DNA of 64,000 nucleotides. It comes from CAZYSK01 sp964649415 (GTDB lineage: Bacteria; Chloroflexota; Anaerolineae; B4-G1). The stretch spans positions 86,103 through 150,102 of the forward strand of contig CAZYSK010000003.1 in NCBI GenBank assembly GCA_964649415.1. The letters run 5' to 3'. Below are positions 52,868-60,062 of the stretch, in pieces; the first letter of the stretch is position 1; the number at the start of each line of letters is the position of its first letter. Below the pieces are notes generated by a model. It did no database searches. It saw only the letters and a list, made by a program, of their open reading frames with translations, and was not told where the DNA came from. A program made the translations under genes and the position numbers.

Positions 52868-54280
52868 ATGCTGACGAGTGAGCAGTTTCTAAAGCAGCTG
52901 CGCGACGCCTTGAACCATCTATATGATCCCGATCGACTGCGTCGCAGCCCTCTGGCCGCCCTATTTGGCGTAGCCGAGCGCTTCGATACCCCTTCCTCCC
53001 TGCAGCGCATCCTGACCGAGGCCATCGAATCCCTCAAGCCCAAGCCCGATGAGTTGCCTCGCTCACACAGCAGGCGGATCTACGACCTCCTGCTGTACCG
53101 ATACGTACAGCAATTCAGCCAACAAGAGGTAGCCAGTCAACTGGGCATGAGTGTCCGGCACCTGAGGCGTGAGCAGCACGCGGCGTTGGAGGCCCTGGCC
53201 TATCACCTCTGGGACCAGTTCCAGCTAGAGGCCAAGGTGCACACGGACACGGCGGACGTTGATCGTGCGTCGGCGGACGTTGATCGTGCATCCACGGACA
53301 TCATGCCGGCAGGGATGCAGCGGATACAGACATCCGGGCAGTCCGCTGATCGTGCGCCCGAAGTCCCGGAGATGGGAGCCTCCACTCAGATCACAGCGCC
53401 CAGTCCTGCTATAAGCCCAAGTGTGAACGAGGAGTTGGCCTGGCTGAAGGAGGCTCCGCCAGAGATCGCTGCGGACCTGTCCCAGACGTTGCCTGCTGTC
53501 CTGGACCTGGCGCGCCCACTGGCCGTCCAGCACAGGGTGCACCTGGAAACCACGTTGGCTGACGAGCTGCCCAATCTCGCCGTGCATCCAGTCGCCCTAC
53601 GGCAGGCGATTCTCAACGTGCTGAGCGTAGCCATCCACCGGGCGTTCGGAGGTCAGATAACCATCTCGGCCAAGCCGTTGCGCTGGGAAATCGAGGTCCG
53701 GGTCTGGTGCACACCGACTCCGCCCGGCCTCAAGCCCACGCAGGAGAACGCGCACACTGCGGACGCTGGACGCGCATCCGTCCGTGCGTCCGAGGCAGCC
53801 AGCCTGGATATTGCCACCCGGCTGGCACATCTGTGCGGCGGCAGGTTGGCCATCTCCCGCGGCGAACACCCCTTCGAGGCCACACTGACACTTCCCGCCC
53901 TCGAGCAACTGCCGGTGCTGGTCATAGACGACAACGCGGATACCCTGCAATTGCTGCAGCGCTACACAGCAGGCACTCGCTACCGCCTCATCGTCACGCA
54001 GGACCCGGAACAAGCGCTGGGCCTGGCAGAGGAGTCCTCGCCTCAAATCATCGTGTTGGATGTCATGATGCCCCAGGTAGACGGCTGGGAGGTGTTGGGG
54101 TGGCTGCGGCAGCATCCCGTGACAGAGCACACGCCCATCGTCGTGTGCACGATTCTGGCTCAGGAGGAACTGGCGCTTGCCCTGGGTGCGAGCGCCTTCG
54201 TGCGTAAGCCTATCACGCGACAGGTTTTTCTTTCTGCCCTCGCTCAGCAGATCGCGCAGACGGCACAAGAACCTCGCTGA
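52868..54280 (+). CDS. HTH - ATPase-like - receiver domain regulator
   Basis: 470 aa in an odd order. An N-terminal helical region with a sigma-region-4-like HTH (QQEVASQLGMSVRHLRREQ, about 85-103) is followed by a repeat-derived linker (126-162), a degenerate HATPase-like domain (LRQAILNVLSVAIHRAF, then LDIATRLAHLCGGRLAISRG) without a HisKA helix or clear G boxes, and a C-terminal receiver with Asp354/355, phospho-acceptor Asp398 in VLDVMMPQVDG and Lys447. It probably pairs with the convergent hybrid kinase. Palindromic repeats encode residues about 126-162 and 296-308. The ATG follows GCGAGAT, a weak site. Confidence 0.82.
   Translation: MLTSEQFLKQLRDALNHLYDPDRLRRSPLAALFGVAERFDTPSSLQRILTEAIESLKPKPDELPRSHSRRIYDLLLYRYVQQFSQQEVASQLGMSVRHLRREQHAALEALAYHLWDQFQLEAKVHTDTADVDRASADVDRASTDIMPAGMQRIQTSGQSADRAPEVPEMGASTQITAPSPAISPSVNEELAWLKEAPPEIAADLSQTLPAVLDLARPLAVQHRVHLETTLADELPNLAVHPVALRQAILNVLSVAIHRAFGGQITISAKPLRWEIEVRVWCTPTPPGLKPTQENAHTADAGRASVRASEAASLDIATRLAHLCGGRLAISRGEHPFEATLTLPALEQLPVLVIDDNADTLQLLQRYTAGTRYRLIVTQDPEQALGLAEESSPQIIVLDVMMPQVDGWEVLGWLRQHPVTEHTPIVVCTILAQEELALALGASAFVRKPITRQVFLSALAQQIAQTAQEPR
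53240..53358. repeat. Palindromic repeats inside the regulator coding sequence (linker 1)
   Basis: Two perfect-phase 21-bp copies GGCGGACGTTGATCGTGCRTC (53251-53271, 53272-53292) are followed by a long-form copy beginning CGGACATCATGCCGGCAGG and ending GTCCGCTGATCGTGCG. They encode ADVDRAS, ADVDRAS and TDIMPAG. Confidence 0.8.
53760..53792. repeat. Palindromic repeat inside the regulator coding sequence (linker 2)
   Basis: CGGACGC (53760-53766) and GCGTCCG (53786-53792) are perfect 7-bp arms, with the related GGACGCGCATCCGTCC between. It encodes a short Ala/Arg-rich loop in the ATPase-like domain. Confidence 0.6.
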
Positions 54281-56471
54281 CAGCCTGGGTGCATGCCAGG
54301 AGATCGCGCACAGATAGCCCGCCGTTGCGGGTCACGGTCAGTGTGTCACTCACAATAGGCTCACCGGTGGGATCTTTGGCAGAGACGATGATCACAGGTA
54401 TCTCCCGCAAGGATGGATCCCGGCTCTTCTCCCTCATCACTTGAAAACCATCCATCCCGGGCATGATCAGGTCGAGCAACATCACGTCGGGCTTCCGCTC
54501 ACGCAGCATGCTGAGCGCCTGTTGCCCGCTCGTTGCACGCAAGACACGGTATTCACGCTGCGCCGCCGAAAGCATGCGCGCAAAGAGCTGCAGTACCTCT
54601 GGTTTGTCATCCACCAGCAACACGGTATTCAGATGCCTTCCCAGGCCATCCAACGTGGACAACAGCACCTCGCGGGTGACCGGCTTCACCAGGTAGCGCA
54701 CCACACCCAGTTGTTGCGCAGCCTCGTCCTCCCCAGGCACCCAACAAGTCACCGTGGGTGTGCCGTATGGCAGGCTGGCCAAGCGAGCCAGCGAGGCCGG
54801 CATTTCCCGGAACAGAGGCTCGTTCACGATCAGGGCCTGGGCCGGCGAGCGACTCAGTTCATCGACGGCTTCGTCTGCATCCTGTGCAGACACGATCTCG
54901 ATCCCGTCCACGTAACGGGTGAACAGCCGCCGGAGCGTCTCTCCCTTTTCCAGGATGACAAACCGGGGAACCAGCCGAGGCGCTGGCGCCTTCGAGCGCC
55001 TGCTACGCCCCTCATACCGGTAGAAGGGGCTGAACCACCGCCCCACACCGCCGCCGTCTGAGATGGCGGGGAGGGGGGTGTTCAACGGCAGGCTGAAATA
55101 GATCGTCGTGCCCACGCCCACCTTGCTCTCCAGCCACATTCTCCCGTTGTGCATTTCGACGAAACGCTTGCTGATACTCAACCCCAGGCCACTCCCGCTA
55201 TGGCGGCGGCGTATCGAGCTATCCAGTTGCTGAAACGGTTCGAACAGCTTCCCCTGATCCTCCAGAGCGATACCAGGCCCGGTATCGGCGAGACTGACCA
55301 CAACGCGGTCCTCTTCTTGACAGACTGCGATGCGTATGCCACCGCGCTCGGTGAAACGAGCCGCGTTGCTCAACAGATTGAGCACCACCTGACGAATGCG
55401 CGTGCTGTCACAGAACACTGGAGGCAAATCGGAGGGGACGTCCGTCTCCAGGTAGAGTCCCTTGGACTCGAACAGCGTGTGCACCGCCAGCGTCGCGGCG
55501 TCTATGATATCCCGCAGGGAGGCCCAATCCTTGCTGAGCGCCATGCGTCCCGCCTCGATCTGGCTGAGGTCCAACACATCGTCCACCAGCTTGGCCAGGT
55601 GCTGGCTGTTGCGCTGAATCGCGGCGATGTCAGCCAGAAGCGTGGGCGGCAGGCTGCCCCCGTACACCTGGGGCGCTTGGGTGATCATCTCGCTGAAACC
55701 GATGATCATATTCAGAGGCGTGCGCAGTTCGTGGCTGACGTTGGCCACAAACTCCTCCTTGGCCCGGCGCGCCTCCTCGGCAACCTGGTGCATCGTCTTC
55801 AGCCGATCCGAAAGCCGAGCCAACTCGCGATTGGCCAGGATGAGATCTTCCTGGATCTGTCTCAGTTCCACCCGCTGCCCGCGCGCCTCCTCCATCTTCT
55901 CGCTGGCGCGCTCGAAACTGAAGATGGACCACTGCGTCACCGTGAGGAGGGCGCGTGCCGCCGCCCATCCCAGCAACCCGGCCAGAGCGCCACTGGCGAC
56001 CACCACCAGGCTATACGTGCCGGGAAGTGAGGGCATCGCGGAACTGCGCGAAAGCCACCACACCAGTACCGTCACCAGGCTCTCCGCGAGCAGGCCGCCC
56101 GGCCAACCCACTGTGACAACCGCCATGAGCGGAAGCAACGCGTAGAAGAAGGCTATCTCGTGCTGGCGGAACACGTAGACAGTCAACGTGATAGCTATCG
56201 CAAGCCCGACCTGCCAGACCGCCTGGGCCGCCAGCAGCCGCCTCGGGAGCATCCAGAGAGCGAGGGCAAACGTGAGCAGGACCACCGGCGTGATCAGCCA
56301 AAGGTCCCGCCCCATTGTGTCCGGCCAGCTTACCGTAGCTACCAGATGCCAGGCGAAGTACACCCCGCCCGTCGCCGCGATAATGTGCCGCGACGTGGAT
56401 TGCAGCAACTCCGTCGCGGAACTGATGAAATCGGGGTCAGCCCCGGGTGACATACTCAGTCTGTACCACAT
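54213..56471 (-). CDS. Hybrid histidine kinase with degenerate and intact receiver
   Basis: 752 aa. Six or so TM helices (30-180), a coiled coil, HisKA with His247 in NVSHELRTPLNMIIGF, and HATPase (LNLLSNAARF 364-373, LADTGPGI 394-401, GSGLGLSISK 426-435). A first receiver-like domain (about 503-610) has Asn550 where the phospho-Asp should be. The second receiver is intact (Asp621/622, Asp667 in LLDLIMPGMDG, Lys699). Both receivers follow the kinase core. GGAGG before the ATG. Its last 68 coding bases overlap the end of the convergent regulator gene. Confidence 0.9.
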   Translation of the reverse strand: MWYRLSMSPGADPDFISSATELLQSTSRHIIAATGGVYFAWHLVATVSWPDTMGRDLWLITPVVLLTFALALWMLPRRLLAAQAVWQVGLAIAITLTVYVFRQHEIAFFYALLPLMAVVTVGWPGGLLAESLVTVLVWWLSRSSAMPSLPGTYSLVVVASGALAGLLGWAAARALLTVTQWSIFSFERASEKMEEARGQRVELRQIQEDLILANRELARLSDRLKTMHQVAEEARRAKEEFVANVSHELRTPLNMIIGFSEMITQAPQVYGGSLPPTLLADIAAIQRNSQHLAKLVDDVLDLSQIEAGRMALSKDWASLRDIIDAATLAVHTLFESKGLYLETDVPSDLPPVFCDSTRIRQVVLNLLSNAARFTERGGIRIAVCQEEDRVVVSLADTGPGIALEDQGKLFEPFQQLDSSIRRRHSGSGLGLSISKRFVEMHNGRMWLESKVGVGTTIYFSLPLNTPLPAISDGGGVGRWFSPFYRYEGRSRRSKAPAPRLVPRFVILEKGETLRRLFTRYVDGIEIVSAQDADEAVDELSRSPAQALIVNEPLFREMPASLARLASLPYGTPTVTCWVPGEDEAAQQLGVVRYLVKPVTREVLLSTLDGLGRHLNTVLLVDDKPEVLQLFARMLSAAQREYRVLRATSGQQALSMLRERKPDVMLLDLIMPGMDGFQVMREKSRDPSLREIPVIIVSAKDPTGEPIVSDTLTVTRNGGLSVRDLLACTQAVSEVLVPSARSAERGQKEKPVA

Positions 56472-56489
56472 ACAAGCCTCCGTGAGCCC

Positions 56490-58235
56490 TCACCCTTCCT
56501 CTGTTGCACTTCCCGCCAGTTCCAACTGCCGCCGGTAGAGCTGGCTGTAGAGCCCACCCTGCGCCAGCAAGTCTTTGTGATCACCTACCTCGCGGATGCG
56601 CCCTTCCTCCAACGCGATGATCTTGTCGGCGTTGCGGATCGTGCTCAGGCGGTGGGCGATGACCAGCGACGTGCGCCCCTTCAGCACCTGCTCCAGCGCC
56701 TGCTGAATCAGGTACTCCGCCTCGGCGTCCACCGATGAGGTGGCCTCATCCAGGATCAGGATGCGCGGGTCGGCCAGAATCGCCCGCGCCAGCGCCAGGC
56801 GCTGCTTCTGCCCACCGCTCAGCTTCACCCCGCGCTCGCCGATCTCGGTGTCGTAGCCCTGGGGCAGTTGCTGGATGAACTCGTGGGCGTAGGCTGCCTG
56901 GGCGGCGGCGATCATCTCCCCTTCGGACGCGTCGGGTTTGCCGTAGCGCAGGTTCTCGCGCACGGTGGTGTTGAACAGAAACGTATCCTGCAACACCACG
57001 GCGATGTGTCTCCGCAGCGACCAGGTCTGAACCCGGCGCAGATCGTGGCCATCCACCAGCACGCGGCCGTGGATGGGATCGTAGAAGCGGCACAGCAGGT
57101 TAGCGATGCTGGTCTTGCCCGCCCCACTCGGCCCGACCAGCGCGACCACCTCACCCGGGGCTATGTGGAACTCGAGGTCGTGCAGCACCTCGTCGCCTTC
57201 GCCATAGCGGAAGTGCACGTCGTCGAACACCACATTCCCCGCGACCTCGTCCAGCACGACCGCATCCCCCGCATCCTGGATCTCCGGCACTTCGTCCAGC
57301 AGCTCGAAGATGCGCTCGCCAGCAGCGATGGCCTGCTGAAAGACGTTGTCCACCTCCGTCAGCCGCCGCAGGGGCTCGTAGAAAGAGACGATGTAGGTCA
57401 GAAACGCCACCAGCGTTCCCAACGACACCCGGCCATCGACAACCATGCGCGCCCCGAAGCCAAGCACCAGCACGCCCCCCACCGCAGACACGAAGTGCAG
57501 GGCCGGAAAGAAGGTGGACCAGGCGCGGATGACCCGCACCCGCTCCTGGTAGTAGCGCTCGCTGACCCTGCGGAAGCGCTCCAACTCCGCATCTTCCTGC
57601 CCGAAGGCCTGGATGACGCGGATGCCGGCCAGGTTGTCCTGCAGATCGGCATTGATGTCGCCCAACCGATCGCGTGCCTGCCGGTAGATGGGCCGCGCGT
57701 ACTGGTTGAAGTACCGCAGACCCACGGCGATGACCGGCAACGGGATCAGCACGACCAACGCCAACCGCCAGTCGAGCGCCAGCAGCACCGCCGACGCCCC
57801 GATCAGCCGGAGGAAGTCCACCGCCGTGAGGGCGACGCCGTGGGTGACGAATTGCTCCAGCGCGTTGACGTCGTTGGTCACCCGCGACATCAGCTCGCCG
57901 GTAGACGTGCGCTCGAAGAAGGAGAGGGACAGCCGCTGCAGGTAGTCGTAGATACGCACTCGCAGATCGAAGATGAAGCGCGCGCCCAGTGCGTGGCGGA
58001 TGTACAGATCGCCGAAGTCCGCCAGGTGCAGCAGTGCATAGGCACCGACCATGGCCCCGAGCGTCACGCCGAGACGGGACAGCTCACCACCGCCGATCAC
58101 CTGGTCCACGATCTCCCGTTGGAACAGGGGGGGGAGCAGGCTCAGCCCGGCCCGAAGCAAGAGCAGAACGCCCGTGACAGCCAGCGGTTTCCAATACGAG
58201 CGCACGTGGCCGAAGAGCCGTTTCAAGACATGCAT
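56490..58235 (-). CDS. ABC exporter, fused TM and ATPase (MsbA/BmrA type)
   Basis: 581 aa half-transporter. Six TM helices with the type IV exporter coupling helix region, then an ATPase with Walker A GPSGAGKTS, signature LSGGQKQRLALARA, Walker B ILILDEATSSVD and H-loop AHRLSTIR. The ATG at 58233-58235 was chosen because AGGAGGAG lies upstream and MHVLKRLFGHVR begins like the family. It works as a homodimer exporting lipids, drugs or peptides; substrate not evident. Starts 18 bp upstream of the kinase gene end-to-end on the same strand. Confidence 0.92.
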   Translation of the reverse strand: MHVLKRLFGHVRSYWKPLAVTGVLLLLRAGLSLLPPLFQREIVDQVIGGGELSRLGVTLGAMVGAYALLHLADFGDLYIRHALGARFIFDLRVRIYDYLQRLSLSFFERTSTGELMSRVTNDVNALEQFVTHGVALTAVDFLRLIGASAVLLALDWRLALVVLIPLPVIAVGLRYFNQYARPIYRQARDRLGDINADLQDNLAGIRVIQAFGQEDAELERFRRVSERYYQERVRVIRAWSTFFPALHFVSAVGGVLVLGFGARMVVDGRVSLGTLVAFLTYIVSFYEPLRRLTEVDNVFQQAIAAGERIFELLDEVPEIQDAGDAVVLDEVAGNVVFDDVHFRYGEGDEVLHDLEFHIAPGEVVALVGPSGAGKTSIANLLCRFYDPIHGRVLVDGHDLRRVQTWSLRRHIAVVLQDTFLFNTTVRENLRYGKPDASEGEMIAAAQAAYAHEFIQQLPQGYDTEIGERGVKLSGGQKQRLALARAILADPRILILDEATSSVDAEAEYLIQQALEQVLKGRTSLVIAHRLSTIRNADKIIALEEGRIREVGDHKDLLAQGGLYSQLYRRQLELAGSATEEG

Positions 58236-58306
58236 AGGGGATCTCCTCCTGACTTGCAGTAGGCCTGAGTATAGCACGCAAGAGGTGAAACGGGAAACTT
58301 GGCACG

Positions 58307-58396
58307 TCAAACGTCGGGCGTCAAACGTGGGGTATCAAACGCCCATGTCGTGTAGGGGCGCGGTAACCGCACCCTCCCACCCACAAGAATCAAACG
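58307..58396. repeat. TCAAACG repeats and REP-like palindrome
   Basis: Four TCAAACG copies (58307, 58321, 58335, 58390; the first three exactly 14 bp apart) flank an imperfect palindrome AGGGGCGCGGTAACCGCACCCT (58354-58375). Lies in the divergent gap between the exporter and glpK. Confidence 0.55.
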
Positions 58397-58412
58397 CCAA
58401 AGCCCGTTGGGC

Positions 58413-58441
58413 TTGCCAACTTGCCCCAATGGCTGTATAGT
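58413..58441 (+). promoter_or_regulatory. Promoter of glpK
   Basis: TTGCCA (58413-58418), 17-bp spacer, TATAGT (58436-58441). Excludes the in-frame codons before 58479. Confidence 0.65.
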
Positions 58442-58478
58442 CCTGGACAACCCCACGCGAGCACAAAGGAGGCACTTC

Positions 58479-59990
58479 ATGGCACAATACGCTGCCGCAG
58501 TGGACCAGGGCACCACCGGCACCCGATTCATGGTCTTCAACCACCAGGGTCAGGTGGTGGCCTCGATGTACGAAGAACACACGCAGATTTATCCCCAGCC
58601 CGGATGGGTCGAACACGACGCCCACGAGATCTGGGCCAAGACGCGTCGCGTCATCGGCGGCGCGCTGGCCGAGGGTGGTATCCAGCCAACGGAGATCGCC
58701 AGCATCGGCATCACCAACCAGCGGGAGACAGCCATCGTGTGGGACCCCCACACCGGCGAGCCGCTGTGCAACGCCATCGTCTGGCAGGACACCCGCACCC
58801 GCGAGATGTGCCAGCAACTCATGACCGACGGGCTGGAGCCGGTGTTCCGCGACAAGACCGGTTTGCCCATCGCAACCTACTTCTCCGGCCCCAAGGTGAG
58901 GTGGATGCTGGATCACGTCCCCGGGTTGCGAGACAAGGCGGAGGCAGGCGAGGCCGTCTTCGGCAACGTGGACACCTGGGTGATCTGGAACCTAACCGGC
59001 GGGCCACAGGGCGGCGCCCACGTCACCGATGTGACCAACGCATCTCGCACCATGCTGATGAACCTGCGCACGCTAGACTGGGACAGCGAACTGCTGGACA
59101 TCCTCTCCATCCCGCGCCAGATGCTGCCGAGCATCCGGCCCTCGTCCGATGCGGCCCTGTACGGCACGACACGGACCAACGGACCGGTGGGCGGCGAGGT
59201 GCCGGTCTGCGGCGATCTCGGGGATCAGCAGGCCGCCCTCTTTGGCCAGACCTGCTACGACGTCGGCGAGGCCAAGAACACCTACGGCACGGGCTGCTTC
59301 ATGCTGCTCAACACCGGCCCGGAGCTCATCGCGTCGCAGAGCGGCCTGTTGACTACCGCCGCGTACGGTCTCCCTGAGGGGACGACCTACGCGCTCGAGG
59401 GCTCCATCGCCATCACAGGCGCGGCCGTGCAGTGGCTGCGCGACAACTTGAGCCTCATAAAGAGCGCCGCCGAGAGTGAAGAGATCGCCCGGAGCGTGGA
59501 GGACGCCGGCGGCATCTACTTCGTCCCGGCTTTCTCAGGGCTCTTCGCTCCCTACTGGGACATGGACGCGCGCGGCGTCATCGTCGGCCTGACCCGCTAC
59601 GTGACCCGCGCCCACATTGTGCGCGCCACGCTGGAGTCCATCTGCTACCAGACACGGGACGTGCTGGAGGCAATGCGCGCTGACTCCGGCATCGAGCTAA
59701 CCGCGCTCAAGGTAGACGGCGGCGCGACGGTCAACAACTTCCTGATGCAGTTGCAGGCCGACGTGCTCGGCGTGCCGGTCGTGCGCCCGGTGGTGCACGA
59801 GACGACGGCGCTCGGCGCGGCCTATGCCGCGGGGCTGGCGACCGGTCTCTGGGATGGGCTGGACGAACTGCGCGCCAACTGGGGCGTGGACCGGGTCTTC
59901 GAGCCCCAGTGGAGCGACGAGCAGCGGGCGGAAACCTACGCCGGGTGGAAGAAGGCGGTGGAGCGGAGCAGGGGGTGGGTGGAAGAATAA
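58479..59990 (+). CDS. glpK: Glycerol kinase
   Basis: FGGY kinase making glycerol-3-phosphate. 503 aa. It begins with AAAVDQGTTGTRFMVF (phosphate-binding), then GITNQRETAIVWD, the signatures GTGCFMLLNTG and SGLFAPYWDMDARG, and KVDGGATVNNFLMQ. AAGGAGG lies seven bases before the ATG. No glpF or glpD beside it. The downstream acylase gene begins 72 bp later on the same strand. Confidence 0.95.
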   Translation: MAQYAAAVDQGTTGTRFMVFNHQGQVVASMYEEHTQIYPQPGWVEHDAHEIWAKTRRVIGGALAEGGIQPTEIASIGITNQRETAIVWDPHTGEPLCNAIVWQDTRTREMCQQLMTDGLEPVFRDKTGLPIATYFSGPKVRWMLDHVPGLRDKAEAGEAVFGNVDTWVIWNLTGGPQGGAHVTDVTNASRTMLMNLRTLDWDSELLDILSIPRQMLPSIRPSSDAALYGTTRTNGPVGGEVPVCGDLGDQQAALFGQTCYDVGEAKNTYGTGCFMLLNTGPELIASQSGLLTTAAYGLPEGTTYALEGSIAITGAAVQWLRDNLSLIKSAAESEEIARSVEDAGGIYFVPAFSGLFAPYWDMDARGVIVGLTRYVTRAHIVRATLESICYQTRDVLEAMRADSGIELTALKVDGGATVNNFLMQLQADVLGVPVVRPVVHETTALGAAYAAGLATGLWDGLDELRANWGVDRVFEPQWSDEQRAETYAGWKKAVERSRGWVEE

Positions 59991-60062
59991 AAACCAAAGC
60001 CCAAGCCCCAAATCCCAAGTGACGTGCAGTGCGTGGCTAGTGTTCGAAGAGGAGGTGCGGTC

